Source: Sphingomonadales bacterium
Lineage (GTDB): Bacteria; Pseudomonadota; Alphaproteobacteria; Sphingomonadales; Sphingomonadaceae
Length of the DNA stretch: 64,000 nt
Assembly: GCA_013297725.1 (NCBI GenBank)
Contig: JAAFIB010000001.1
Location: 62,001-126,000 of the forward strand
Direction: 5' to 3'
Part shown: positions 21,207 through 30,056 of the stretch, piece after piece
Layout: every line of letters begins with the position of its first letter
How positions within the stretch are numbered: the first letter of the stretch is position 1
Notes under the pieces: generated by a model
Databases searched by the model: none
The model's input: the letters and a program-made list of their open reading frames with translations, nothing else
Told to the model about the DNA's origin: nothing
Position numbers and translations under genes: made by a program

Positions 21207-21221
21207 GATAGCGCTACCATA
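21207..21221. promoter_or_regulatory. LacI-type operator, sugar-porter side
   Basis: GATAGCGCTACCATA. The core TAGCGCTA is intact (21209-21216) and the site differs at two of 15 positions from the copy before the epimerase gene. It lies about 70-80 bases upstream of the porter start. Confidence 0.7.
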
Positions 21222-21288
21222 ATGACGGACATGCAAATCGGCATCGGCCTGAAAATTGGCATAGCTTGGGGATAAGAGGGGAGTTTTC

Positions 21289-22695
21289 ATGGCAAGTCAG
21301 GCTGGAAGTGATCGCACTAATCTAAGCTTTATCTTCCTTGTCGTCGCGGTTGCGACGCTGGGTGGTTTTATGTTCGGATATGATTCCGGAGCAATTAACG
21401 GCACGCAAAAGGGTTTGGAGCAGGCATTTGGCTTAGATGCTGTGGCTTTGGGCTTTGTTTCAACATCGCTTTTACCGGGTGCCGCATTGGGCGCGTTTAT
21501 GGCGGGGCGTCTCGCAGATATTCTTGGCCGTAAGCGTGTGATGGTAATCGCAGCGCTATTATTTATCGTCACTGCATTGATTTCAGGCGCTGCATCCGGT
21601 GCCATCATATTTGCAGCCGCTCGCTTTTTTGCAGGGGTCGCAGTTGGTGCTGCATCGGTTCTATCGCCTGCATATATTTCTGAAGTAACGCCAGCGCATT
21701 TGCGCGGACGCCTATCCAGCGTGCAACAGATTATGATTGTTGCCGGCTTGTTTGGTGCATCGGCATCAAACCTGTGGTTACAAAACGCCGCAGGTTCATC
21801 GCTTGCTGATTTGTGGGGCTATCCTGCATGGCGCTGGATGTTCTGGGCGCAGGCTGTGCCGGGAGTTTTTTTCTTGGTTTCGCTGGCTCTTGTCCCTGAA
21901 AGCCCACGCTATCTTGTGGCCAAAGGTCGCATAGATGAGGCCAAGACAGTATTGTCAAAACTGTTCGGCGCACAAAGCGCTGATCGGGTAACGGATGAGA
22001 TTAAGTCGACTTTGGCAACAGACCATCAACCCAGCATGAAAGATCTTAAAGATCCCGTCACTGGCAAATGGCGCAAGATCGTATGGGTCGGTATCGGCCT
22101 CGCCACATTCCAACAGCTTGTTGGAATTAACGTTGTGTTTTATTATGGCATCATGGTTTGGGAAGCGGTTGGCTATACCGAGGCACAGGCATTCCAAACG
22201 CAAACGATTAATGACGCTGTTTCAATCGCGGCTGTCATTGTAGCGCTTTTCTTTATCGACAAAATCGGTCGGAAACCGCTGCTGATCGTTGGCTCGGTTG
22301 GTATGGCGATTTGCTTGGCAGCCATGGCCATTTGTTTTAACCAAGCTGAATTGGTGAACGGGAAAACGGTATTGCCGGGCGGTTATTCCACCTTGGCATT
22401 CTATGCCTTCATTTCATATGCAGCTCTGTTCAATTTGAGCTGGGGTCCAGTCATGTGGGTGCTGTTGGGCGAAATGTTCCCTAATCAGATGCGCGGCTCA
22501 GCCTTGGCCGTTGCAGGATTTGCGCAGTGGACAGCTAACTATATTATTTCCTCTGGTTTTCCTCCAGCACGTGAAGCCATCGGGTTAACTCCGATCTTTA
22601 GTTTCTTTACCCTGTGTGCATTCATCTCGATATTCTTCGTTATGAAAATGGTGAAAGAAACAAAGGGCAAAACGCTTGAGGAAATGGAGGGCTAA
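21289..22695 (+). CDS. Sugar porter MFS transporter (XylE-like D-xylose/proton symporter)
   Basis: 468 residues with 12 predicted membrane helices. Sugar-porter family signatures are present: GRKRVMV after helix 2, PESPRYLVAKG before the central loop, FQQLVGINVVFYYG in helix 7, DKIGRKPLL, and a C-terminal KETKGKTLEEME. The protein sits in the inner membrane and probably imports D-xylose, inferred from its divergent pairing with xylBA and shared operator type; glucose or arabinose cannot be excluded from sequence. The ATG at 21289 follows GAGGGGAG. A strong rho-independent terminator lies 30 bases after the stop. Confidence 0.9.
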   Translation: MASQAGSDRTNLSFIFLVVAVATLGGFMFGYDSGAINGTQKGLEQAFGLDAVALGFVSTSLLPGAALGAFMAGRLADILGRKRVMVIAALLFIVTALISGAASGAIIFAAARFFAGVAVGAASVLSPAYISEVTPAHLRGRLSSVQQIMIVAGLFGASASNLWLQNAAGSSLADLWGYPAWRWMFWAQAVPGVFFLVSLALVPESPRYLVAKGRIDEAKTVLSKLFGAQSADRVTDEIKSTLATDHQPSMKDLKDPVTGKWRKIVWVGIGLATFQQLVGINVVFYYGIMVWEAVGYTEAQAFQTQTINDAVSIAAVIVALFFIDKIGRKPLLIVGSVGMAICLAAMAICFNQAELVNGKTVLPGGYSTLAFYAFISYAALFNLSWGPVMWVLLGEMFPNQMRGSALAVAGFAQWTANYIISSGFPPAREAIGLTPIFSFFTLCAFISIFFVMKMVKETKGKTLEEMEG

Positions 22696-22726
22696 GCCTT
22701 TCAATGCTGCTAGATGCTAACTTTAG

Positions 22727-22760
22727 GAAAAGGCCTGCCTTGTGTGGGCCTTTTCTTTTT
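22727..22760 (+). terminator. Rho-independent terminator after the sugar porter gene
   Basis: GAAAAGGCC (22727-22735) pairs perfectly with GGCCTTTTC (22747-22755) around an 11-base loop and is followed by a run of T. It separates the porter transcript from the regulator gene. It also argues against any regulator start upstream of 22822, since such a start would fall within the hairpin region. Confidence 0.88.
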
Positions 22761-22821
22761 GGGTCATCCTGTGCAATGCTATTATTCGACAGTAACGGGT
22801 TATGCTGTTGATAGGGGTATT

Positions 22822-23871
22822 ATGAAGCAACGATCATCCAGAACACAATTGGGCGTACCCACAATCGCTGATGTTGCGAAAGAATCGGGTTATTCGCCTA
22901 TGACCGTTTCCCGAGTGATCAATGGCGAAAAAAATGTACGCGAGGCTACCCGGCAGGCGGTTCAAGATGCAGTTACCAAGCTTAATTATTCGCCAAACCT
23001 AGCTGCTCGTTCGCTCGCAGGTGCAGAGCAGATGAAGATCGCGATGCTATATGGCAACCCTAGTGCGGCCTATTTGAGCCGGTTGCTTGTCGGCACCTTG
23101 GAGCAGGCGCGGAAAAGCCATGTGCAATTGATCATCGAGCAGTGCAACACAGAGCAGGATATTGTAGAAGTCTTTCAGGATGTGATCGACAGCGGCGTTG
23201 ACGGCATCGTCCTGTCCCCTCCGCTTTGCGATTTTCAGCATGTAAGGGATCTTATCGAGAACAGCGATGTCCTCTCGGTTGTTGTTGCAAACTGGAGCCC
23301 ACCGGGTAAAACTTCCGTGGTCCGCATAGACGATGTTGAAGCCGCTGCGACGATGACACGCCATATCATCGCACTCGGGCACAAAAGGATCGGTTTTGTT
23401 ATCGGCAATCCCGAACAAAAGGCAAGCTCGCAGCGGCTGGAAGGTTTCAAACTGGCAATGCAGGAAGAGGGGCTTGAAATAGACCCCGATTGCGTTGTGC
23501 CCGGACTATTCACCTACAGATCAGGTTTGGAAGCTGCCGAGCGCTTACTGGACTTGGCTGAACGGCCAACAGCAATTTTTGCGAGCAACGACGACATGGC
23601 TGCGGCTGCCATCACTGTCGCGCACCGCAGGCATCTGGACGTACCAAAGGATCTGACCGTTTGCGGATTTGACGATACCGATTTTGCTTTGTCAATCTGG
23701 CCGGAGCTTACCACTATCCATCAGCCAATTGCCGATATGTCCCGTGCTGCTGTTGAGATTCTTGTTGATCACATTCGGGACCGGCGCAGTGGCCGCAGCC
23801 GTAGGCGCGAAGATCGTTTGCTGGACTTTACCTTCATTCGCCGGGATTCGGACGGCCCGCCCCCGCTTTGA
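22822..23871 (+). CDS. LacI-family transcriptional regulator
   Basis: 349 residues from the ATG at 22822, preceded by AGGGG. The frame is open back to 22714, but that extension overlaps a terminator and lacks family similarity. The N-terminal helix-turn-helix (about residues 13-35) reads TIADVAKESGYSPMTVSRVI, typical of LacI/GalR. The rest is a periplasmic-binding-protein-like sensor domain ending near DFTFIRRDS. It probably represses the xylose genes, the aldose epimerase and the TonB receptor through the repeated AATGTTAGCGCTAYC site. That link is inferred from motif type and proximity. No copy of the motif was seen directly before its own start. The effector sugar is unknown; xylose or a xyloside is most likely. 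Confidence 0.92.
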   Translation: MKQRSSRTQLGVPTIADVAKESGYSPMTVSRVINGEKNVREATRQAVQDAVTKLNYSPNLAARSLAGAEQMKIAMLYGNPSAAYLSRLLVGTLEQARKSHVQLIIEQCNTEQDIVEVFQDVIDSGVDGIVLSPPLCDFQHVRDLIENSDVLSVVVANWSPPGKTSVVRIDDVEAAATMTRHIIALGHKRIGFVIGNPEQKASSQRLEGFKLAMQEEGLEIDPDCVVPGLFTYRSGLEAAERLLDLAERPTAIFASNDDMAAAAITVAHRRHLDVPKDLTVCGFDDTDFALSIWPELTTIHQPIADMSRAAVEILVDHIRDRRSGRSRRREDRLLDFTFIRRDSDGPPPL

Positions 23872-23888
23872 TTGCGCGTGCCGTAATA

Positions 23889-24779
23889 TTATGATGAGGG
23901 AATGGCTTTCATTTCAATTATAGCATCAAAGCACGCGCCGGGTTCGACAACAGGCATCGCTGGCCTATGACCAGTTAAATTCAGGGCGTTGTTGATATGC
24001 GGCACTGGCTCAAAACAGAAGCTGTCTCCATCCGCTGGAATGTAAACAACGGCCGCCGACATGTTGGCTGACATTTGCAACATCAATGGGCGCTGAGCCC
24101 AGCGGATAATGGCCTGTCCGTCCCAGTCAGCATAGCAATTATCAAGGATGCGATCTTCAACAAGAGCCTCATTGCTGAAATCAAACTTTCCATTTGGAGT
24201 TTCCGCATAGTCCGGAAGTCCATCTTTTCCGCTGTGCCAGATTTGTCCGGCGCGAAAAACTAATGTCGCGCCATTGCTGTCGAGATAAGGATGATGACCA
24301 AAGGCTAGTGGAACCGGATATTCGGCAAGATTACGCGCGCTTAGATGGATATGCAGCGTGTCTGCTGATAAACTAAGACGCTGTTCTGCCTCAAACGGCC
24401 AGGGCCAAGCAGAATCGGGACAATGCGAGTGCCGTAGCAAGATCGAGTCTGGACCGGACTGTTCTGCATGCCATTTCACAGCCCAACCAGTGCCATGGAT
24501 TGCATGTGGTTCAGGGAAGAAATTCGGCTTGACGCGGTATGGTTTCCCTTCCCATTCAAACTGACCAAATCCAATTCGGTTGGAATAGGGCACTAGCGGA
24601 AAGCTAGACATGTCGAGTGGTCCCAAATTGTCAATCGCTGCAGCATCGGTGCGCCGCAACATTTCTTGGCCGTTTACTGCCCAGCGGCCGATGCTGCCGC
24701 CAGCTTTCGGCCAGACGTCGCATCGTGCATTGCCGGCAACCAGAGTGAAAGGAGCGTTCGGCCCCGCATGGTCGATCAT
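23889..24779 (-). CDS. Aldose 1-epimerase (galactose mutarotase-like)
   Basis: 296 residues from the ATG ending at 24779, chosen because GGGGAGGA sits 8 bases upstream; an in-frame TTG at 24815 has no such site. It interconverts alpha and beta anomers of aldoses in the cytoplasm. Recognisable pieces are VPYSNRI (substrate-binding Asn/Arg), IHGTGW, AFGHHPYLD with the catalytic His, and CFEPVPHINNAL with the catalytic Glu. It belongs to the GalM fold, in the shorter bacterial branch. It is convergent with the LacI gene (17-base gap), and its promoter side carries a LacI-type operator at 24857-24871, which places it in the xylose regulon. Confidence 0.88.
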   Translation of the reverse strand: MIDHAGPNAPFTLVAGNARCDVWPKAGGSIGRWAVNGQEMLRRTDAAAIDNLGPLDMSSFPLVPYSNRIGFGQFEWEGKPYRVKPNFFPEPHAIHGTGWAVKWHAEQSGPDSILLRHSHCPDSAWPWPFEAEQRLSLSADTLHIHLSARNLAEYPVPLAFGHHPYLDSNGATLVFRAGQIWHSGKDGLPDYAETPNGKFDFSNEALVEDRILDNCYADWDGQAIIRWAQRPLMLQMSANMSAAVVYIPADGDSFCFEPVPHINNALNLTGHRPAMPVVEPGACFDAIIEMKAIPSS

Positions 24780-24856
24780 GATGCCGTCCTCCCCAAGTCG
24801 TAGCAATAATGGCAAGCCAGATGTTTTGAAACCTCTGGTTCATACACTGCCACAAG

Positions 24857-24871
24857 AATGTTAGCGCTATC
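24857..24871. promoter_or_regulatory. LacI-type operator, aldose epimerase
   Basis: AATGTTAGCGCTATC, 14 of 15 identical to the copy before the TonB receptor gene. The core TAGCGCTA is at 24862-24869, about 80 bases upstream of the epimerase start on the minus strand. Confidence 0.72.
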
Positions 24872-24973
24872 ACAGCGCGCCGCTGGGCTGCAATATATAA
24901 ATACGCAATTCATGGGGTTAAAGCGCAGAAAAGCTGAACTAGCACATAAGTCATGTTTCCGAATGAGCCACCT

Positions 24974-24985
24974 TTAACATGTTAG
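24974..24985. promoter_or_regulatory. GntR-type operator candidate before gntR
   Basis: TTAACATGTTAG, with the perfect 10-base palindrome TAACATGTTA at 24975-24984, about 50 bases upstream of the gntR start. It is the most symmetric of the six related sites in the window and suggests autoregulation. Confidence 0.65.
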
Positions 24986-25035
24986 CATAGACTTCGCCGT
25001 TTGACATTGAACCGGATTTTTTACAGAAGAACAAA

Positions 25036-25707
25036 ATGTCTGCATCACAAACAATAATTGCCCGTGATCCCTTAAAGACTGATCGGGTCTATGATGCTTT
25101 GCGGCAAGCAATCCGTACGTTGGAAATGGCCCCGGGTTCACCCATACGGAAAGAAGAAATCGCGGCGCAATTTGGCGTTTCGCGGGCACCGGTAAACGAT
25201 GCAATAGCTAGGCTTGCAGAAGAGGGCTTAGTTGATGTTTTTCCGCAGCATGGCAGTTTTGTCGCAAAGCTGAGAGCAGAGGATGTGCGCGAGGGGTTGT
25301 TCGTGCGCATGGCATTGGAAGTCGAAGTAATCAGGCGTGCCACAGCATTGAAGGATGCCGATCTGATCGGCAATTTGCTGCAGAACATATCTGAACAAGA
25401 GGCAGCTCTCATCGCAGGCGATCTGCACGAATTGTATCGGTTGGATGAAGCGCTGCATGATGCGCTATTCACCGCCGTCTCCTTTCCGCGAGTGGGCAAG
25501 ATTTTAGAAGCAGCGCGCGCCCCTCTTGATCGCATGCGTCAAATTGTGCTGCCGAATGAGGGGCGACCACAAGCGACGGTGCGGGAACATCGCGCGATTG
25601 TCGATGCGATCGCATCTGGCGATGCTGAATTTGCTGCGGCTGCGATGCGGATGCACTTGAATGCTCTGCTTGCGGTTGTCGAGGCGCAGCTTGAGACGCT
25701 GGATTAG
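25036..25707 (+). CDS. GntR-family (FCD/FadR subfamily) transcriptional regulator
   Basis: 223 residues. The N-terminal winged helix includes RVYDALRQAIRTLEMAPGS and IAAQFGVSRAPVNDAIARL (about residues 16-63). The C-terminal all-helical FCD domain (about 85-215) shows the metal/ligand pattern with conserved Arg, Asp and His residues (LDEALHDALF, REHRAIVDAI, MRMHLNALL). FCD regulators usually sense organic acids, including sugar acids. The gene is followed after 9 bases by an aldo/keto reductase, so the two form an operon. A palindromic motif in its own promoter recurs before four other operons and near the halogenase/receptor gap, so it is the likely master regulator of the fucoside part of the locus. 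The ligand is unproven. Confidence 0.9.
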   Translation: MSASQTIIARDPLKTDRVYDALRQAIRTLEMAPGSPIRKEEIAAQFGVSRAPVNDAIARLAEEGLVDVFPQHGSFVAKLRAEDVREGLFVRMALEVEVIRRATALKDADLIGNLLQNISEQEAALIAGDLHELYRLDEALHDALFTAVSFPRVGKILEAARAPLDRMRQIVLPNEGRPQATVREHRAIVDAIASGDAEFAAAAMRMHLNALLAVVEAQLETLD

Positions 25708-25716
25708 GGAACATCC

Positions 25717-26721
25717 ATGATTTTTGAACAGCGGACGCTTACAGTTGGTGAGCGCAAACTTGATCTGTCCGTCCTAGGCTTTGGCGGTGCGCCGCTTGGC
25801 AATATGCACCGCGTGCTGACAGAGGATGAGGCGCAATCAACGGTTTCTGCCGCTTGGGATTCGGGGCTGCGCTATTTCGATACAGCGCCTTTTTATGGAT
25901 ATGGCTTGTCGGAAGCACGCATCGGATCGGTGATTCAAGATAAGCCGCGCGCAGATTTTGTTGTGTCGACCAAGGTTGGTCGTCTGCTTGAACCATGCAA
26001 ACCCGGTGAAGAAAATTCCGGCATATATCTCAAAACACCGCAGCTAAAGGTCCGCTTTGACTATAGCTATGACGGTGTGATGCGGTCCTATGAATCAAGC
26101 CTGAAACGGCTTGGGCTGAATAAGATCGATATTCTCTATGTCCATGACATTGGCGGCCTGACCCATGGCGAAATGGCGGATCAGCATTTTCACGACCTAC
26201 TCGCTGGTGGATGGCGCGCTCTTGATGAACTCCGCAGTTCCGGTGCAGTTACCGCCGTTGGGTTGGGCGTGAATGAAAATGCGGTGTGCGAGCAGATATT
26301 GCGTGAAGCAGATCCCAATATTTTTCTGCTTGCCGGACGCTACACTCTACTCGATCAATCATCCGCTGAAACGATGCTTCCTGAATGCGTGCGGCGCGGC
26401 GTTGGCATCGTTTTGGGTGGCCCGTATAATAGCGGGATATTGGCAACAGGCCCGATTGAAAATGCGCAATATGATTATGCCGCAGCTTCACCCGAGATTT
26501 TAGAAAAAGCAAAGGCATTACAGGATGTTTGCAATGAACATGGCGTGACCTTGGCCGAGGCGGCACTCCATTTCCCGCTTCGACATTCTGCGGTTTTGTC
26601 CGTCATTCCCGGTAGCCAAACAGAACAACAGGTGGCGCTGAACATTGCTACCTTTAGCAATACGCCACCTGAATCTCTTTGGACGGCATTGACCGATGCC
26701 GGACTGATTGCTGCTGCTTAA
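25717..26721 (+). CDS. Aldo/keto reductase, probable L-fucose (D-threo-aldose) 1-dehydrogenase
   Basis: 334 residues, an AKR TIM barrel. The tetrad is visible: Asp in RYFDTAPFYGYG with Tyr a few residues on, Lys in VSTKVGR, and His in ILYVHDIG. The sequence type (LSVLGFGGAPLGNM start, VGLGVNENAVCEQ, AVLSVIPGSQTEQQV) matches the AKR branch that includes D-threo-aldose/L-fucose dehydrogenase and pyridoxal 4-dehydrogenase. The expected reaction is NAD(P)-linked oxidation of L-fucose to L-fuconolactone in the cytoplasm. It is co-transcribed with gntR and lies in a locus with a FucP permease and a fucosidase, which supports this role. Its TAA stop overlaps the TAA stop of the convergent aldehyde dehydrogenase. 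D-arabinose or L-galactose are alternative substrates. Confidence 0.82.
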   Translation: MIFEQRTLTVGERKLDLSVLGFGGAPLGNMHRVLTEDEAQSTVSAAWDSGLRYFDTAPFYGYGLSEARIGSVIQDKPRADFVVSTKVGRLLEPCKPGEENSGIYLKTPQLKVRFDYSYDGVMRSYESSLKRLGLNKIDILYVHDIGGLTHGEMADQHFHDLLAGGWRALDELRSSGAVTAVGLGVNENAVCEQILREADPNIFLLAGRYTLLDQSSAETMLPECVRRGVGIVLGGPYNSGILATGPIENAQYDYAAASPEILEKAKALQDVCNEHGVTLAEAALHFPLRHSAVLSVIPGSQTEQQVALNIATFSNTPPESLWTALTDAGLIAAA

Positions 26722-28148
26722 CCCCCGAACATATAGGCAGTTTTGACCGTAGTATAAAACTCAACGGCATAGCGACCTTGCTCGCGTGAGCCGTAGCTCG
26801 ATTCCTTCACGCCGCCAAAGGGCACATGATAATCAACGCCAGCGGTCGGCAGGTTGACCATGACCATACCGGCTTTGGCTTCACGGCGAAACCGTGTGGC
26901 ATCGCGCAGCGATGATGTGCAAATGCCCGCAGACAATCCAAATGGCGTATCGTTAGATACGGCTAGACCTTCTTCGAAATCCTTCACCTTGATGACGGCA
27001 GCAACAGGACCGAAAATTTCTTCCCGCGCGATTCTCATATCGTTTGTAACACCAGTGAATAGGGCAGGGGAAAGATAGAAGCCAGGCGTCGCGCATTCGA
27101 GGCGCGCTCCTCCAAAGGCAAGTGTTGCGCCTTCTTTTTGGCCAATATCGATATAGTCCATATCCTGACGCAGTTGCCGTTCGTCGACTACTGGACCGAT
27201 GTGGACGCCTTCGCCAACCGCGTCGCCAACCTTTAACGTCGCAAGCCGTGCCTGCATTTCTTCAACAAAGCGATCATGGATGCCCTCAGTCACAATCAAA
27301 CGTGACGACGCGGTGCAGCGCTGTCCTGTTGAAAAAAAGGCGCTGTTAATGGTGCTGTCGACTGCAATTTTCAGGTCTGCATCATCCAAGATTAGGCACG
27401 GATTTTTGCCGCCCATTTCCAACTGATATTTGATGCCGCGTTTTGAACAAGCCGCAGCGATCCCTGCACCGGTCGCTGTGCCGCCCGTGAAGCTAACAGC
27501 TTTGATATGACTGTTTTCAATGATTGCAGGGCCAATGCGCGATCCGCGCCCCATGACAAGGTTCAGGACGCCCGAGGGCAATCCTGCGCGATGCAATATG
27601 TCAACAATCGCCCATGCACATCCGGGGACCAAGTCTGCCGGTTTGAAAACAACGGTGTTGCCATAAGCCAGAGCGGGCGCGATTTTCCATGCTGGGATCG
27701 CAATCGGGAAATTCCACGGAGTGATAACACCAATCGGGCCCAATGGCTCTCGGGTCACAGCAACTTCGATGCCGGGGCGAACAGAGTCAATCATATCACC
27801 TGTCATCCGGACAGCTTCGCCAGCGAAGAACTTAAAGATGTGGCCCGCGCGGGTAACTTCACCAATTGCTTCTGCCAAAATCTTGCCCTCTTCGCGCGCA
27901 AGCAAGCGGCCAAGCTCTTCACGGCGGGCGAGAATTTCATTCCCAGCGGCGTCAAGAATGTCGAAGCGCTGCTGGATGGACGCGCGCCATTTGGGGAACG
28001 CAGCAGCGGCTGCATCGCAGGCATCCGCAACCATCTTTTCATCTGCCACCGCATATTCGCCGATAATGTCGTTGGTGTTGGATGGGTTGATATTGGGTGT
28101 CGCTTGTTGCGAAGTGACCCATTCGCCCGCGACGAAATTTCCGTTCAT
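26718..28148 (-). CDS. NAD(P)-dependent aldehyde dehydrogenase (alpha-ketoglutaric semialdehyde dehydrogenase-like)
   Basis: 476 residues from the ATG ending at 28148 (AAAGGATTG upstream); an upstream in-frame extension to 28262 would overlap the preceding gene and was rejected. The NAD-binding segment is [13 protein letters not shown], the general-base Glu is in LEMGGKNP, and the nucleophilic Cys is in [13 protein letters not shown]. The C-terminal [18 protein letters not shown] resembles bacterial 2,5-dioxopentanoate dehydrogenases. It is co-transcribed 22 bases after the UxaA-type dehydratase. In a fucose route the same fold could oxidise L-lactaldehyde to L-lactate; in a pentonate or aldarate route it would oxidise 2-ketoglutarate semialdehyde. 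Which of the two applies cannot be settled from sequence. Confidence 0.88.
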   Translation of the reverse strand: MNGNFVAGEWVTSQQATPNINPSNTNDIIGEYAVADEKMVADACDAAAAAFPKWRASIQQRFDILDAAGNEILARREELGRLLAREEGKILAEAIGEVTRAGHIFKFFAGEAVRMTGDMIDSVRPGIEVAVTREPLGPIGVITPWNFPIAIPAWKIAPALAYGNTVVFKPADLVPGCAWAIVDILHRAGLPSGVLNLVMGRGSRIGPAIIENSHIKAVSFTGGTATGAGIAAACSKRGIKYQLEMGGKNPCLILDDADLKIAVDSTINSAFFSTGQRCTASSRLIVTEGIHDRFVEEMQARLATLKVGDAVGEGVHIGPVVDERQLRQDMDYIDIGQKEGATLAFGGARLECATPGFYLSPALFTGVTNDMRIAREEIFGPVAAVIKVKDFEEGLAVSNDTPFGLSAGICTSSLRDATRFRREAKAGMVMVNLPTAGVDYHVPFGGVKESSYGSREQGRYAVEFYTTVKTAYMFGG

Positions 28149-28170
28149 GATCAATCCTTTTGATGAAGGC

Positions 28171-29685
28171 TTAGGTAATCGCGCCGGGTACCCAGGGCGT
28201 AAATTCGGCTTCACCAAAGCCGAGCAGCTCGCTAGCGCTTTGTTTGCCGCTCGCCATAGCAATCAATGCTTCAAAGATTTCCCGACCTTTTTCTTCAACG
28301 CTTGACGTGCCGAGTACAATCTCTCCGCAATTCACGTCGATATCTTCGGGCATGCGCTCATACAGTGCAGAGTTGGTCGCAATTTTCAATGAAGGCACAG
28401 GTTTGCAACCAAAGGTGGAGCCGCGCCCCGTCGTAAAAGCAATGAGATTTGCACCCGATGCAACTTGACCAGTGGCCGACATGGGGTCGAAGCCCGGCGA
28501 GTCCATAAAGACAAGGCCGCTGCTAGTGATCGGCTCCCCATAGCGATACACGCCGTTCAGCGCAGTAGTGCCACCCTTTGCGACCGCGCCTAGGGATTTT
28601 TCCAATATTGTGGTGATGCCGCCAGCAATGTTTCCTGATGACGGGTTGTCATTTAGCGTACCGCCATTGGCAATCACATGATTGCGCCACCAGCTGATAA
28701 GCGCCTCTAAATCGTGGACAACAGCTTCATCTTTCGCGCGGCTGATCAACAGATGTTCGGCGCCGTAAATTTCTGGCGTTTCACTCAAGATAACTGTCGC
28801 GCCAGCGGCAACCAAAAGGTCGGATGCATATCCCAATGCGGGGTTAGCAGATATGCCGGAAAAGGCATCCGACCCTCCACATTGGAGACCTAGCTTAAGA
28901 GCTGACAAAGGCACCGCCTCGCGCTGAACTCCGCTCGCTTGGTCAAGCAGCGGTTCAAGTGCTTCAATGCCGCGTGTTATTGCATTACGTGTTCCGCCCG
29001 TCGATTGAATGTCGAAAGACGTGATGTTCGGGAAGTCCCCAATTTCTGTGATCAAAGCGCCCAGTTCATTGCTTTCACAGCCAAGGCCGATAATCAGGAC
29101 ACCAGCGAAATTGGGATGCCGTGCATAGCCGGCAAGTGTGCGTCGCAGCGTTTCTATGCCTTCACTGTCCGTCCCCATTGCACAACCAGAGCCATGTGTC
29201 AGTGCTATGACGCCGTCCACTCCGGGCCAGCGATCCAGAGCTGCGCCGCGGTAATGATCTGCGATCGCGCGGGCGACAGTTGCGGAGCAATTTACGGTGG
29301 TCAGTATGCCCACATAGTTACGTGTCGCGACGCGGCCATCGGCGCGGCGGATACCATCGAAGCTCTCAACAGAAACGCCGCTTGCTAATGCACCGTTTCC
29401 AGTTTTGACAACGACATTGTCGGAGGCTTGCTCCGACAGCGGCATCGCGGAGTTGTGCACATGCACATGTTGACCTGCCAATATAGCCTCGGTTGAGACT
29501 GCAATCTGTGTTGCATATTTGCGAATCGGCACTCCCGTTTTGATCGCGTGCGATGCAACTTTGTGCCCGGCCAGAATCAGATCCTGGATTATTACACCAT
29601 TAACGACGTCGCCAGGGTGTAGTTCTTGCAACGCTACAAAGACGTCATCCGAGGGATGCATCTTAAGAAAAGAGCGCTGAACCAT
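28171..29685 (-). CDS. UxaA-family sugar-acid dehydratase (altronate dehydratase-like)
   Basis: 504 residues, full length for the family. An N-terminal SAF domain (about 1-90, with LHPGDVVNGVIIQD, GHKVASHAI and GQHVHVHN) is followed by the catalytic domain with VNCSATVARAI, HGSGCAMG, IGLGCESNE, LGLQCGGSDAFSGI and STFGCKPVPSLKI; Cys and His residues probably bind iron. Characterised relatives dehydrate D-altronate or D-galactarate to 2-keto-3-deoxy acids. It starts at the ATG ending at 29685 with AGGGG upstream and is first in an operon with the aldehyde dehydrogenase. A GntR-type motif lies about 50 bases upstream. The substrate here is unknown; altronate (from galacturonate), a fuconate isomer or another aldonate are possible. 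Confidence 0.85.
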   Translation of the reverse strand: MVQRSFLKMHPSDDVFVALQELHPGDVVNGVIIQDLILAGHKVASHAIKTGVPIRKYATQIAVSTEAILAGQHVHVHNSAMPLSEQASDNVVVKTGNGALASGVSVESFDGIRRADGRVATRNYVGILTTVNCSATVARAIADHYRGAALDRWPGVDGVIALTHGSGCAMGTDSEGIETLRRTLAGYARHPNFAGVLIIGLGCESNELGALITEIGDFPNITSFDIQSTGGTRNAITRGIEALEPLLDQASGVQREAVPLSALKLGLQCGGSDAFSGISANPALGYASDLLVAAGATVILSETPEIYGAEHLLISRAKDEAVVHDLEALISWWRNHVIANGGTLNDNPSSGNIAGGITTILEKSLGAVAKGGTTALNGVYRYGEPITSSGLVFMDSPGFDPMSATGQVASGANLIAFTTGRGSTFGCKPVPSLKIATNSALYERMPEDIDVNCGEIVLGTSSVEEKGREIFEALIAMASGKQSASELLGFGEAEFTPWVPGAIT

Positions 29686-30056
29686 TTTTGCCCCTAGGCC
29701 TCCATCTTACGCCCTAAAATGACGTCTATCAGTTTACTGATATGTTAGCATGAAGAAAAAATCTACAAAAATGCCACCATTAGCAAAAAAATACGCTAGC
29801 AAGCATGATAGCTCCCTTGTGAACGACTGGGCGCTGGACTATGGGTGCATGGTTGTAGGGGGGTAGAGGTGTCCAACATGGTGCCGTCAAAGACGCAAGG
29901 TTGGGCTCTTTTTATAAAAGCCGAATTCATCGGCATGTAAAACTTGGAAGAGGGAGGGGGCGGCTTTGCCGTTCGGATGGATATGAAAATACATGCAACA
30001 ACTGATTGCGTTTCGAACACGTTGCCTAACGGCGGTAAAGCGCAGGAGGATTTGTC
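29686..30056. promoter_or_regulatory. Divergent control region between uxaA-type gene and fucP-type gene
   Basis: 371 bases. It holds the GntR-type site at 29737-29748 and otherwise non-coding sequence with GC-rich and A-rich patches. No second copy of the motif was found close to the fucP-like start, so that operon may share the one site or be controlled otherwise. A 74-codon minus-strand frame inside it has no coding signals. Confidence 0.5.
29737..29748. promoter_or_regulatory. GntR-type operator candidate before the UxaA-type gene
   Basis: CTGATATGTTAG, matching the consensus YTRAYATGTTAG at all 12 positions, about 52 bases upstream of the dehydratase start. Confidence 0.6.

Larger units (their letters stand above)
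20976..21288. promoter_or_regulatory. Divergent control region between xylBA and the sugar porter
   Basis: 313 bases between xylB (minus) and the MFS gene (plus). It contains two copies of the TAGCGCTA-centred operator, at 21025-21039 nearer xylB and 21207-21221 nearer the porter, plus an isolated TTTGTTAGCAAA near 21075. I could not assign -35/-10 boxes with confidence. The arrangement suits two outward promoters, each repressed by the LacI-family protein encoded at 22822-23871 in the absence of xylose or a related sugar (inference). Confidence 0.6.
24780..25035. promoter_or_regulatory. Divergent control region between aldose epimerase and gntR
   Basis: 256 bases that carry one LacI-type operator near the epimerase and one 12-base GntR-type motif near the regulator. 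It marks the junction of the xylose regulon and the fucose/sugar-acid regulon. Confidence 0.6.

Noticed and set aside
22714-22821. Extended N-terminus for the LacI-family regulator
   Set aside because: The extension overlaps a strong terminator hairpin and adds residues without family similarity; the ATG at 22822 has a good AGGGG and starts next to the helix-turn-helix.
28149-28262. Extended N-terminus for the aldehyde dehydrogenase
   Set aside because: It would overlap the end of the UxaA-type gene by more than 90 bases; the ATG ending at 28148 with AAAGGATTG is the family-consistent start.
29796-30020. Minus-strand 74-codon frame between the uxaA-like and fucP-like genes
   Set aside because: It lies in a divergent promoter gap, has unusual composition and no similarity.
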